The notes under the pieces: model-generated
Told to the model about the DNA's origin: nothing
The model's database searches: none
What the model saw: only the letters and a program-made list of their open reading frames with translations
Source: an uncultured Verrucomicrobiota bacterium
Lineage (GTDB): Bacteria; Verrucomicrobiota; Verrucomicrobiia; Limisphaerales; CAIQOK01
Direction: 5' to 3'
NCBI GenBank assembly: GCA_903873415.1
Contig: CAIQOK010000021.1
Location: 1-64,000, forward strand
DNA length: 64,000 nt
Shown: positions 8,934-18,421 of the stretch, piece by piece
How positions within the stretch are numbered: the stretch's first letter is position 1
Layout of the letters: the number at the start of each line of letters is the position of its first letter
Position numbers and translations under genes: made by a program

Positions 8934-9404
8934 ATGAAACATCTGCCTTTTGCACCCTCCATCCTCACCGCCTGCCTCCTGCTAAACCTGATTACCCTGC
9001 CCCTGTCCGCTGAGGACACCAGCCTCAAGGAGGATTTGGCAAAGCTGCAAGGCAAATGGAAAACTTCGCTCACCACCGGGCAGGGCAGCTCTGTCTGGAC
9101 CCTTGAGATCAAGGGGAACAAATCCATAATCGTCATCGCCAGCCTGGCCGGTGATGAATTATTCAAAGGCGAAACCGATTTCAAACTCGAGCAGCACGGC
9201 GCCTTCAGGGCTTACACCTATTCGAACTTAAAAAACCTCGCCCCCCGACAGGATCAACCCGCACAAATCACCAACGGCAAAACCAAGTCGTCGATCTACC
9301 GGCTGGATGCCGACTCCTTCACCACCGTCGGCGGGTTTCGATCCGACGACACAGACAAACCAGTGCTCCTTAAGTGGGAAAAAGTCGTGGAGACGAAGAA
9401 GTAG
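8934..9404 (+). CDS. small secreted protein, TIGR03067-like
   Basis: A 156-aa protein with a clear signal peptide (cleavage expected after TLPLSA) followed by a domain opening with LAKLQGKWKTS. This opening resembles the planctomycete/verrucomicrobial TIGR03067 family, in which a 'LQGxW' segment begins a lipocalin-like beta fold. The function of that family is unknown. The start at 8934 was preferred over 8883 because only the shorter version begins with the signal peptide. It sits 59 bp after the response regulator and is convergent with the next gene. Confidence 0.65.
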   Translation: MKHLPFAPSILTACLLLNLITLPLSAEDTSLKEDLAKLQGKWKTSLTTGQGSSVWTLEIKGNKSIIVIASLAGDELFKGETDFKLEQHGAFRAYTYSNLKNLAPRQDQPAQITNGKTKSSIYRLDADSFTTVGGFRSDDTDKPVLLKWEKVVETKK

Positions 9405-9438
9405 GCCGGCTGGGAGCGGATTGGCACCGCCGACCGAA

Positions 9439-9467
9439 GCGCGGCTGCCTCCCAAGATCAGCCGCGC
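9439..9467. terminator. hairpin between convergent genes
   Basis: A 9-bp perfect stem, GCGCGGCTG / CAGCCGCGC, with an 11-nt loop in the 74-bp gap between two genes that end facing each other. It lacks a T run on either side, so it may be a bidirectional terminator without a classic U tract. Confidence 0.45.
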
Positions 9468-9478
9468 GCCGCCCCCGT

Positions 9479-12400
9479 TCAGCGCGTCATAAAAACAACA
9501 TCGCCCGAGCTTAACCTCACCGCATCCGGCAGTTTGGCTCCGTCGAGCTGAATCACCAGCGTGTTCACACCAGGCTTCAATTCGGCGCTGAATTGTCCGC
9601 CCGCTTTGATTGGAACACCGTTGAGCCACACGTCTTTGGAGCTGCCAACCAAAATAAAGCTGGCCTCACCTCCTTTAACGGACTGAAACTGCGTGGCGGC
9701 AAACAAACCCCGCGAACCTCCGCGGGCCGGCATCGAAACCTCGCAGATGTCTTTTGACAGCGAACCGCTGACCAGCGCCGGAATCACGGTCCATTCCCCG
9801 CGATTGAAGTCCCCGCTGATCACGCCTTCCATGCCGAGGTGGGCGTTCTGACTCGTGGCATGATAGAAACGCCACAACCGCGCCACCCCGCCCTTGGCTG
9901 CATCATAATCACCGGGCTTACCCAAAGTTGAAAGGAACTTGATGAGATCAAGACGCTCCTCGGGCAGCAGGGCGTCCACCAATCCGTTGGGCATGAGGGA
10001 ACCGCCGTTGACGCGCTGGGTGATATTGTTTTTAGCCACGGACACTTCCTGATTGGCGGCATTGCGCACAACGACCTCGTTGTCGGTTTCCTTAATCACG
10101 ATGCCGTTGTATTCCTGATCATCCTTCGTGGTGATGGTGGTGGAATGATAGCCCTCCTTGATCTTTGCGTTTGGATAAATCAGGGATTCCACGAGATAAT
10201 CCGGCTGTGCGCTGGCGCCAATGCTGGTCAGATCGGGGCCCACCTTGCCGCCGGTGCCGCCGATGCCATGGCAGCTCATGCAGGCCAGCTCGGCCCGGCG
10301 ATAAACCCGCTCGCCGCGCGCCGGATCGCCCTTGGCGACCGCTTCCTGCGCCAGAGCCAGAAGATCGGCCGCGGAGAGCTGTTTGTCGGAGAGAGTCAGC
10401 CCGGCAATTTTCATCAGACCTTGAACCAGGCCGGGACTGCGTGTTCCTTCGCGGGCAATCCGGGCACCCACCTTGGCGGCTTGCGGCGACAAGTCCAGAA
10501 CAGCCAGCTGAACTGCAAGCTTTGCGCTTGCGCCCTTGATGGCCAGAAGATCCCGCCAGAGCCCGGCGGCATCCGCATCGAGGGTGGCCGATTTGAAAGC
10601 CCCGGCAAACTCCGGCAGAGCCGCCGCAAAATCGAGATTGGCCAGCGTGACCACCGCCGCACAGCGCACTGGGCTTGATTGGGTTTCGCGCACGAGTTTC
10701 TGCAGTTGCTTGACCGTCTCGTCGCCGCCCAAGGCGCGCAGCGCCGTAAGAGCTGCACCGCGCTCGTCAGGGGTGGAATTAACGCCGCCGGCAACCTGAA
10801 CCAACTGCGGGCTTACTCCGGCAAGCTTCCAATAACCCGCCAATCGGAGACCCGCAACGCGGATCTTTTCATTTTCCGATTTAAGCAATGCGCCCAAGGC
10901 AGTCAGGTCGCCCCCCGGCAAAACCGTGCGGAGCCGTGCAGCATCCCCCAAAGCACCCATTACCCGCAGCGCGGCGGCATCCTCGAATCCGCCCCGGACC
11001 AGCTGGCCGAACATCTGTTGCAATGCCTTCGCATCCCCGGCGGCACCCACGATTTCAATCCAAGGTCCGGAACCGTCGCGGGGGATGCCTTGGGCGCCGA
11101 TCAGCTGCCCCAGCACCTCGCTGGCACGTGCCGGGTCGATGGACTTGAGGGCGAACTCGAATTGTTTTTCCCGGCCTTCGGGTTTCCAACCGCCGGATTT
11201 CACAGAAGCCAGCCAAGGCTCAGCCAGCTCGTTAATCGTCAACCACAGCGCGTACTCGAGAAATCCGTCCATCGGTTTGTTGAGCGCGTTCAGAGCAATG
11301 GCCGCCGCACGGGCGGAAGGAATGCGGCCCAGCGCGCGCACGGTTTCCAGCCGGACCCGGGGATGCTCGTCGGCGATGAGCTTCTCCAACTGCCCCGCGG
11401 CATCCGGCCAGGTTTCAATTCCATTCGCCATGGCCCGCACCGCGGCGGCCCGGATGCGGCCATCCTTGGCCCCAAGCAACTCAGCGGCCAGCCCCCGGGT
11501 CGCCTCATCCATCGGTCCGGCATTGAGCGCCTCGCTCATCCAAAGCGCCTGCAAGCGTGCGGGCTCGTCCTGATGACGCTTGGTCCAGCCGGCAAGATCC
11601 TTCCGCACCTTGGCCGCGCCGCGCTCGACCAGAACGCGTTTTGCCTTTTCACGTTCGTAGCTGTTGGGAGAAAGCAGCGCATCCAACAAGGCCGGATTCT
11701 TCAGCTGCGTTAAATCCGTTTTCACCAGAAGCGGACGACCCTTGGAGGTAATGCGCCAGATCCGGCCGTGTTCCTTGTCGCGCCGCGGATCGCGGAAATC
11801 CACCTCGCCGTGCTGGATGATTGGATTGCTCCAGTCGGCAACATAGAGCGCGCCGTCGGGGCCCATTTTCAGATCAATCGGGCGGAATGTGTCGGCGGTG
11901 CTGCGCAGCAGGTCGGGCATTTCCTTGGTGATGTAGCCGGAACCTTGTTCCGCAATTTTAAAACGGACAATCCGATGCGCCCGGAAATCGCAGGTGATCA
12001 TGTCGCCCTGCCAATCGGCGGGGAACTGCTGACTGCGGAGGATTTCCAGACTACAGAATTTCGGATAGCTGCCCGGGCTCACGCTGCCAAGAATGCGGCG
12101 GGCCTTGGGCGCGGTGACATAACTGGCCCCCGGCAATCCGTAGTTGATTCCTTCCCCTCCAGCGCCATCGGTGACGAAAGACTGGCCGAAATCGTCGAAC
12201 TGATGCCCCCAAGGATTCACCCAGCCCTTAAAGAGAATCCCCATCTCCTGGTTGCGCGGATCGAAGCGGAAGACGCCGCCGCCCTTCAATCGCACCACGC
12301 CGTTGGGCGTCTCCGTGTCGGTTCGGGTGTAGATCGACTGGTTCAGATAGAGGCGGCCGTCCAATCCCCACCGAAGGGTGTGGACATTATGATGGGCGTC

Positions 12401-13774
12401 TTCGGTTCCAAAGCCGCTGAGCACGGTTCGTTTCACATCGGCCCGCCCGTCTCCATCCGTGTCCTTGAAATACAACAACTCTGTGCTCTGGGCCACGTAG
12501 CATCCGCCGTCGCCCGGTTCAACACCGGTGGGAATCAACAACCCCTCGGCAAAAACCGTCGCCTTGTCGGCACGCCCCGCTCCTTTGGTGTCTTCGAGCA
12601 CAATGATTTTATCGGTCGCCGCCTGGCCGGGCTCGATCTGGGGATAGACCTCCGAGCTGGCCACCCAGAGACGTCCGCGCGGATCGAAATTCATCTGGAT
12701 GGGTTTGTTGAGAAAGGGGTTGTCAGCCCACAGGGTCACTTCCAATCCTTCCCCCACCGTAAAACTTGGAAGGGGCTGCTCGGTGTGCTTGGCAGTCAGA
12801 TTGCCGATGCGACGGGGTATTTGCGGAGCGGCGGCTCCGGGCTTGAGCGAGCGCAGTTGCGCAATGCGGCTTTCCTCGGCAGCAATCAAAGGATCGAACC
12901 TGGGAATCTCAACGGAGTTACGGCCCTGCTCGCCTTTGCGGAAGCCGAAGATATAAGCCATGTTTTCGGGGCGCGAGCGGTGGAAAAACCATTCGTTTTT
13001 CCGGACGATGGCCGAGCGCAGCGCTTCAGTCTTCGTGTTTTTCACCCAGCCGCCGGTCGAACCAAAGAGGGCGTCTTCTATCCCGCGGGCCGCCAGTTTG
13101 TAACCGGCACTGTTCAGATGAATTCCATCCTCCGTCGAACCAGGTTGCTTCGCCAAGGCGTGAAGCAGCGAGACATAGGTTGCCGAACGGTTCGCGGCGA
13201 TGCCCGCCACCGCATCGGCATAGGCATTGATCTGCAGATTGTGCGCCGCCGGATTGGGAAAAGGACCGGCCAGCCGCTGATGCGGCACCGGACTCAGAAG
13301 GACCAACCTGACTCCGGGCGAAACTTTTTCAAGGGTGTCCAGCAGCCGGGTATAGTCGGCTTTAAATCCGGCCAGTCCGGCCTCGCCCTCGAAGGATGCC
13401 GCCATGCCATAACCGACGAAAGCCACCGTGGGCTTGGCCTCCTCCAACTGCTTGGTCAACTGGTTCCACCCCTCATCCGCCGGCTCATGTCCAGCCTGCA
13501 GCAGGGAGAGTCCGAAGCGCGAGTCCCCGGCGGGAGTGTCGGCGCTCCATCCAATATTGCGAAACGTCACATTGCGATCGGCTGACCGGGCGGTGAGCAT
13601 CACCTCAATCCAGCCAAACTGCTGTTCCCGCTCCATCAGAGTGTCGCCGACAAAAACCACGCGGTCGCCTTCCCTCAATTCAAAGGCAACCTGCCGGTCG
13701 GCGGCGCGTGCGCCGCCGCAAACCAGAAGGATGCTGACAACGAAAACAAGGAACTGACTATTGATGAAGCGCAT
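9479..13774 (-). CDS. PVC-type multidomain haem protein: SGNH + propeller dehydrogenase + HEAT + CxxCH
   Basis: A 1431-aa exported protein. After the signal peptide (to about residue 23) comes an SGNH-hydrolase-like domain (24-240), then a membrane-bound-dehydrogenase-type beta-propeller (TIGR02604-like, about 330-700; 'FDPRGRLWVASSEVYP', DTDGDGRADVK), HEAT-like repeats (700-1080), a mono-haem cytochrome domain of the TIGR02603 type (CMSCH at 1165-1169), and a C-terminal beta-rich domain ending SSGDVVFMTR. The first SGNH block reads VVFVGDTLME: the catalytic serine of GDS is replaced, although the DGIHLNSAGY Asp-His pair remains, so the domain probably binds rather than hydrolyses. The start at 13774 gives the signal peptide; the longer frame does not. 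Proteins of this kind are abundant in PVC bacteria and their reaction is not known; the likely role is periplasmic oxidation of a sugar-like substrate passing electrons to the haem. Confidence 0.85.
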   Translation of the reverse strand: MRFINSQFLVFVVSILLVCGGARAADRQVAFELREGDRVVFVGDTLMEREQQFGWIEVMLTARSADRNVTFRNIGWSADTPAGDSRFGLSLLQAGHEPADEGWNQLTKQLEEAKPTVAFVGYGMAASFEGEAGLAGFKADYTRLLDTLEKVSPGVRLVLLSPVPHQRLAGPFPNPAAHNLQINAYADAVAGIAANRSATYVSLLHALAKQPGSTEDGIHLNSAGYKLAARGIEDALFGSTGGWVKNTKTEALRSAIVRKNEWFFHRSRPENMAYIFGFRKGEQGRNSVEIPRFDPLIAAEESRIAQLRSLKPGAAAPQIPRRIGNLTAKHTEQPLPSFTVGEGLEVTLWADNPFLNKPIQMNFDPRGRLWVASSEVYPQIEPGQAATDKIIVLEDTKGAGRADKATVFAEGLLIPTGVEPGDGGCYVAQSTELLYFKDTDGDGRADVKRTVLSGFGTEDAHHNVHTLRWGLDGRLYLNQSIYTRTDTETPNGVVRLKGGGVFRFDPRNQEMGILFKGWVNPWGHQFDDFGQSFVTDGAGGEGINYGLPGASYVTAPKARRILGSVSPGSYPKFCSLEILRSQQFPADWQGDMITCDFRAHRIVRFKIAEQGSGYITKEMPDLLRSTADTFRPIDLKMGPDGALYVADWSNPIIQHGEVDFRDPRRDKEHGRIWRITSKGRPLLVKTDLTQLKNPALLDALLSPNSYEREKAKRVLVERGAAKVRKDLAGWTKRHQDEPARLQALWMSEALNAGPMDEATRGLAAELLGAKDGRIRAAAVRAMANGIETWPDAAGQLEKLIADEHPRVRLETVRALGRIPSARAAAIALNALNKPMDGFLEYALWLTINELAEPWLASVKSGGWKPEGREKQFEFALKSIDPARASEVLGQLIGAQGIPRDGSGPWIEIVGAAGDAKALQQMFGQLVRGGFEDAAALRVMGALGDAARLRTVLPGGDLTALGALLKSENEKIRVAGLRLAGYWKLAGVSPQLVQVAGGVNSTPDERGAALTALRALGGDETVKQLQKLVRETQSSPVRCAAVVTLANLDFAAALPEFAGAFKSATLDADAAGLWRDLLAIKGASAKLAVQLAVLDLSPQAAKVGARIAREGTRSPGLVQGLMKIAGLTLSDKQLSAADLLALAQEAVAKGDPARGERVYRRAELACMSCHGIGGTGGKVGPDLTSIGASAQPDYLVESLIYPNAKIKEGYHSTTITTKDDQEYNGIVIKETDNEVVVRNAANQEVSVAKNNITQRVNGGSLMPNGLVDALLPEERLDLIKFLSTLGKPGDYDAAKGGVARLWRFYHATSQNAHLGMEGVISGDFNRGEWTVIPALVSGSLSKDICEVSMPARGGSRGLFAATQFQSVKGGEASFILVGSSKDVWLNGVPIKAGGQFSAELKPGVNTLVIQLDGAKLPDAVRLSSGDVVFMTR

Positions 13775-13911
13775 GATGTTTTGAAGGGAGAAAGATAGGT
13801 GACAGCCCAGCCCAAATCCAATAGTTTTCTCCCACTCAATTTTAGAGGCTGCATGGAGGATCTCCGGGGCCACGAATTCCTGATTAACAAAACACCAAAA
13901 ATCGTTTTAAC

Positions 13912-13931
13912 TTATTATACTCCCCCCCCCC
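13912..13931 (+). promoter_or_regulatory. TATACT box followed by a ten-C tract abutting the start codon
   Basis: The sequence TTATTATACT is followed by ten C (13922-13931) and then directly by the ATG at 13932. TATACT at 13916-13921 is a good -10 hexamer, but no convincing -35 is seen. If it is used, transcription would begin inside the C tract and the mRNA would be nearly leaderless. No Shine-Dalgarno site is possible in the tract. Confidence 0.35.
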
Positions 13932-15788
13932 ATGAGAACAAACCCGCTTCGCCTCGCCGCCGGACTTCTGCTAACGATCCTCTCAAGCAGAGCCTTGTTT
14001 GCCGGCGACTCCGGCGCCGAGCGTGCCCCGCGCCGGCTGGAGGCTCAGGCCAACGAAGTGATCAATTTCAGTCTCCTTGATTACAAGGGTAAACACTACG
14101 AACTGCGACGCAGTGAGTCGAAGGTGGTGGTTCTGTTCTTCACCAGTTTCGGCTGCCCCATCGCCCGCCAGAGCCTGCCCAAGCTGCGATCGTTGCGCAG
14201 TCACTATGAATCCAAAGGCGTTGCCGTATGGATGGTCAATTCCTGCCCGCAAGAGGATCCGGATGACACGATGATTCAGATGCTGCTGCATTCCCGAAAG
14301 AACGGGCTGGTGCCGGAACCGACCTTGAATGATCCCGAAACCGCGCGGCTGGAAGTGTTGAAATATGCCGCCGGAGGTCTGCCGGTCCTGCGCGACGAAA
14401 TGCAGGTGGTGGCGCAGCGACTTGGCGTCACCCGAACCTGCGAAGCCATTGCCATTGATACAAAGACCTCCACGATCCTCTATCGGGGCGCAATTGACGA
14501 CCAACTCTCCGAAGGGGCGCAGAAGCCCAAGCCCACACAGAATTATCTCACCGATGCCCTGGATGAGTTTTTCGCCGCCAAACCGGTATCGACTCCTAAA
14601 ACCAAGGTCCACGGCTGCCGAATCGCCTTTGACACCGAATTTCCGAAGCAACCGATTTCCTACAGTAATGAGGTGGCACCGCTGCTGCAGAAAAACTGCG
14701 TCCACTGCCACAGCCTCGGCCAGGTAGGTCCCTTCGCCATGTCCAGCTACAAAAAGGTCAAAGGCTGGTCGGCCATGATCGAGGAAGTGGTTTTGGACCA
14801 ACGCATGCCTCCGTGGCACGCAGACCCCCATTACGGCAAGTTTACCAACGATCGCTCCCTCGGCTCCACCGAGAAGCACACCTTGCTCAATTGGATCAGC
14901 CAAGGTTGCCCTCGCGGAGACGGCCCCGACCCCCTGACCAACGCCGTGCCGGCGGCGCCAACCTGGAGCTTGGGACAACCCGACTACATTGTTCCTCTGC
15001 CCAAACCGCAAAACATCCCGGCCACCGGCACGCTCAAATACGTCTATGTGGACACCGATTTTGAGATGCCGACCAACGCTTGGCTGCGCGCTGCCATCTG
15101 CCGCCCCGGCAATCCAAAGGTGGTCCATCATATCATTGTGAGGATCCGTTATCCTAAGGACTACGCGGATGCGCCGACAGAGGCCTATTTGTTTACCACC
15201 TGGGTTCCCGGGCTGGCTTCCAGCGAATTTCCCTCCGGCACCGGCGTATTTCTGCCCAAGGGTTCCCGTTTCAATTTCGAACTGCATTACACCACCTCCG
15301 GAGAAGCAACCACCGATGCAACCGAAGTCGGACTTTATCTCGCCAAGGAACAACCCCAACGCCGGCTCGAAGTCCGGGCCAGCGACGATCGTGACTTTGA
15401 AATCGCCCCCGGAGATCCTAATTCAAAGCACTTTAGCCACTACTGCTTCAAGCACGACGCGGTCATCTACGATTTGAGTCCGCATATGCATTTGCGCGGC
15501 TCCTGGTTCCGGTTTCAGTTGCTCTATCCCGACGGCCAACGCGAAACGATTCTCTCCGTCCCTCAATATGATTTCAACTGGCAGACCAGCTATCGGCTCA
15601 CCGAACCCAAGCATGTTCCGGCGGGCACCTGGGTGCTTTGCACCGGCGCCCACGACAATTCCGCCAAAAATCCCAACAATCCCGATCCCGCCAAGGTCAT
15701 CAAATTCGGACTCCAGAGCTGGGACGAAATGTTCATGGGTTTTATGACCGTGGCAGATGATCTGCCGCACAAAACTGAAAAACCTTGA
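13932..15788 (+). CDS. redoxin - cytochrome c - copper type II monooxygenase-like fusion
   Basis: A 618-aa exported protein with three modules. Residues about 40-200 are a thioredoxin/peroxiredoxin-like redoxin with a single conserved cysteine in SFGCPIARQ. Residues 240-320 carry a c-type haem site, CVHCH at 256-260. Residues 340-615 resemble the peptidylglycine monooxygenase (PHM/DBM) fold with all expected copper ligands: His399-His400 and His452 (FELHYTTSG) for one copper; His518-x-His520 (PHMHLRG) plus a C-terminal methionine (600, 602 or 605) for the other. The reaction would be an oxygen-dependent hydroxylation fed by the haem, but the substrate is unknown. Its stop codon overlaps the start of the next gene, so the two are translationally coupled. 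The first 22 residues form a signal peptide. Confidence 0.82.
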   Translation: MRTNPLRLAAGLLLTILSSRALFAGDSGAERAPRRLEAQANEVINFSLLDYKGKHYELRRSESKVVVLFFTSFGCPIARQSLPKLRSLRSHYESKGVAVWMVNSCPQEDPDDTMIQMLLHSRKNGLVPEPTLNDPETARLEVLKYAAGGLPVLRDEMQVVAQRLGVTRTCEAIAIDTKTSTILYRGAIDDQLSEGAQKPKPTQNYLTDALDEFFAAKPVSTPKTKVHGCRIAFDTEFPKQPISYSNEVAPLLQKNCVHCHSLGQVGPFAMSSYKKVKGWSAMIEEVVLDQRMPPWHADPHYGKFTNDRSLGSTEKHTLLNWISQGCPRGDGPDPLTNAVPAAPTWSLGQPDYIVPLPKPQNIPATGTLKYVYVDTDFEMPTNAWLRAAICRPGNPKVVHHIIVRIRYPKDYADAPTEAYLFTTWVPGLASSEFPSGTGVFLPKGSRFNFELHYTTSGEATTDATEVGLYLAKEQPQRRLEVRASDDRDFEIAPGDPNSKHFSHYCFKHDAVIYDLSPHMHLRGSWFRFQLLYPDGQRETILSVPQYDFNWQTSYRLTEPKHVPAGTWVLCTGAHDNSAKNPNNPDPAKVIKFGLQSWDEMFMGFMTVADDLPHKTEKP

Positions 15789-18298
15789 GATTCAACTTCC
15801 CAAGCGGTTCGTCGCTGTTGCTGCTGCTCTCGGCAAGTTGCCTTTGGGCCGTCGAACCATTCATCCCCTCGGTGCCGGACAAGCAGCCCTCGCCGCCTTT
15901 CCCCGCAACCCCCACCGATGCGGGCATTCAAATGCTGGTGCCCGGCTTCACCGTGCGCGAGCTGCCAGTCAAGCTGAGCAACCTCAACAACATCGAGTAT
16001 GCGCCGGATGGACGCTTGTTCGCCGGCGGCTACGACGGGAGATTTCACCTGCTGCGCGATACCAACGGCGACGGCCTTGAGGACAAGGTGGATACATTCT
16101 GGCCTGAAGTTAGTGAAAACTACCCGCTCGGCATGGTCGTCAAGGACGGAGAGCCCTATGCCGTCTTGACCGACGAGGTCGTTCGGTTTCGGGACACAAA
16201 CCACGATGGCGTGCCGGATATGCGGGAGACCGTGGTTCGGGGGGGTGATGATCCGGCTCTGGTCAAAGCCCCCTATCTCATGCATCGCCGCGTCGACAGC
16301 TCCATGGCGATCACATTCGGACCGGATGGCGCACTCTATGTGACGATGGGCAATGGTGCGCCTACCAGCGCCTATTGGGAAGATGGAGAGCACCTCCGGC
16401 ATTACTCAACCAACCAGCGCCGGGGATGCCTGCTTCGCTTAGGCAAGGACGGAAAGTTCGAGCAGCTTGCCACCGGCTTGCGCTACATCATGTCCCTCCA
16501 GTGCAATCGCTACGGCGACATCTTCGCCACCGATCAGGAGGGGGCGACTTGGGTCCCCAATGGCAATTCATTCGACGAATTGCTACACCTCCAGGCGGGG
16601 CGACACTATGGATTTCCACCAAGCCATCCTCGCTGGCTCACCAATGTTGTCGATGAACCCAGCGTCTGGGACTACGCACCGCAGCACGAGAGCACCTGCG
16701 GCTTCCGTTTCAACGGCCCTCTGCCGGGCCGCAAACGGTTCGGCCCCGCATTTTGGGCTGACAACGCGCTGATCACCGGCGAATCCCGCGGAAAACTCTG
16801 GCGCACCGCTCTTGCTAAAACGGCCGCCGGCTACGTGGCACGCACTGAACTTTTCGCCCGACTCGGAATGCTGGCTGTGGATTGTGCAGTCTCGCCCCAA
16901 GGGGATCTGGTGGTTTGCTGCCACAGCGGCAGCCCCGACTGGGGCAACGGCCCCAAGGGCGAAGGCCGGATTTTCAAGATCAGCCTCACCGAAAAAACCG
17001 CCCCGCAGCCCGTGCTCACTTGGCCTGCCAGCGAAACGGAAACCGTCGTCGCCTTTGACCGCCCCCTGGACACTGCCGCGTGGAATCCACTCCCGGCACG
17101 CACCCGCGTCTCCGCCGGACGTTATGTGGAGGCAGCCGACCGGATGGAGAAAATCCGACCGGGCTACGAAGTGGTAAAAATGCAGCAGCAGGAGAAGACC
17201 TCGGTCGTTGAAGTAACCCAGACCCGGATCGGCACCGATGGCCGGAGCATCCTGCTGACCACACCGCAACGCAAAGAGGCTGTCCACTACGCCCTGACCA
17301 TCGGACACAGGGACGGCACCCTTGATCTGGCGCATGATTTGTCCGGGGTGGAAGCCCTCTGGCACGGCCGCAAGGGCGCAGGGTGGAAAGGATGGCTGCC
17401 CCATCCGGATTTCATCGCCGCCCGGGAATTCACAAAATCGAGCGCTGCGCACGACGAGCTGTGGCGCGACCTAAAGAGACCGGGACAACTTTCCCTTCGT
17501 GGCCAGCTTGATCTTTGGCAAATGCTCATTCCAGCCACCCAGCCTGGCTCCAAACTCGACTACACCCCTGAACCCGAAACTGTGACGGTCGTTTTCAAGA
17601 GTGACGCCCCACTGGATTTAACCTGCATTGGCATCGATGTGAAGCGCCTTACCAAAGAGGAGTTACATTTCACCGTTACCGGCCCCCAGGAGGATCGTTG
17701 GTTGCCCTTCATTTTGTTTTTATCCACTCCAGCCCGGCGGCTGGATGTCTCTTATTTCACCTCACGGGATCCCCGGCCGCGAGCCATCGGGACCCGTCGT
17801 TTTCTCCTGCCCTTTGCCACCCCTTCGGCACATGGTGACACCGCCCGAATCATCCCTGAAATTGTCGGAGGAAATTGGAGGTCTGGACAAGCTCTATTCC
17901 GCGGCAAAGCAGCCTGCATCACCTGCCATAAACTCCGCGGAGAAGGCGCACCGGTGGGCCCTGACCTGGGCAACCTGATCCATCGCGACTATGCGAGTGT
18001 GCTCAGGGATATTGTGGATCCCAACGCCGCCATCAATCCGGATGCCGTGGGCTATGTTGTGCAGCTCAAGGACGGCGAGGAAATCACCGGCACCCGCTTC
18101 GGCCAGACAGCAACAGAACTTCAGATCGCTCAACCCGGCGGCCACGTCGCCAAAATCCCGACATCCTCCATCATCAAAACCACGCCAATGGCCGTCTCGC
18201 TCATGCCAGCCGGCTTGGACAGGGCCCTCACTCCGGCGGAGCTTCGCGATCTGATGACCTACCTGCTCACGAACTTGGCGGAGCCCGGCTCCAAGTGA
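15785..18298 (+). CDS. propeller dehydrogenase-like protein with C-terminal cytochrome c
   Basis: An 837-aa exported protein starting at a TTG that overlaps the previous stop (TTGA), so it is made together with the copper monooxygenase-like protein. After a signal peptide come propeller blades typical of PQQ/sugar dehydrogenase-like proteins (about 45-400; NNIEYAPDGRLFAGGYDG, DTNGDGLEDKVD), a beta-rich middle part, and a TIGR02603-type mono-haem domain (CITCH at 711-715). The DxNGDG segments look like calcium-binding loops. I cannot see quinone-binding residues with confidence, so the cofactor is open. The pairing suggests electrons flow from this protein's haem to its partner or the reverse. 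Confidence 0.82.
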   Translation: MRFNFPSGSSLLLLLSASCLWAVEPFIPSVPDKQPSPPFPATPTDAGIQMLVPGFTVRELPVKLSNLNNIEYAPDGRLFAGGYDGRFHLLRDTNGDGLEDKVDTFWPEVSENYPLGMVVKDGEPYAVLTDEVVRFRDTNHDGVPDMRETVVRGGDDPALVKAPYLMHRRVDSSMAITFGPDGALYVTMGNGAPTSAYWEDGEHLRHYSTNQRRGCLLRLGKDGKFEQLATGLRYIMSLQCNRYGDIFATDQEGATWVPNGNSFDELLHLQAGRHYGFPPSHPRWLTNVVDEPSVWDYAPQHESTCGFRFNGPLPGRKRFGPAFWADNALITGESRGKLWRTALAKTAAGYVARTELFARLGMLAVDCAVSPQGDLVVCCHSGSPDWGNGPKGEGRIFKISLTEKTAPQPVLTWPASETETVVAFDRPLDTAAWNPLPARTRVSAGRYVEAADRMEKIRPGYEVVKMQQQEKTSVVEVTQTRIGTDGRSILLTTPQRKEAVHYALTIGHRDGTLDLAHDLSGVEALWHGRKGAGWKGWLPHPDFIAAREFTKSSAAHDELWRDLKRPGQLSLRGQLDLWQMLIPATQPGSKLDYTPEPETVTVVFKSDAPLDLTCIGIDVKRLTKEELHFTVTGPQEDRWLPFILFLSTPARRLDVSYFTSRDPRPRAIGTRRFLLPFATPSAHGDTARIIPEIVGGNWRSGQALFRGKAACITCHKLRGEGAPVGPDLGNLIHRDYASVLRDIVDPNAAINPDAVGYVVQLKDGEEITGTRFGQTATELQIAQPGGHVAKIPTSSIIKTTPMAVSLMPAGLDRALTPAELRDLMTYLLTNLAEPGSK

Positions 18299-18421
18299 GC
18301 TCTCAAACATGGATTTTGCAACGCCGGCAGGGGGGATTCCGGGCAAAACAGCGGCTCAAGCAATCCGCCGGAGCAGCTTTATTGACCGTTCCGGATGGAA
18401 ATTGTCGAATAGAAAAAGATT

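Noticed and set aside
10679-13585. Long open frames on the + strand opposite the PVC haem protein (for example 11768-13585)
   Set aside because: They lie opposite a gene with clear domains, read as low-complexity Arg/Gly/His-rich peptides, and are shadows of high-GC codon usage.
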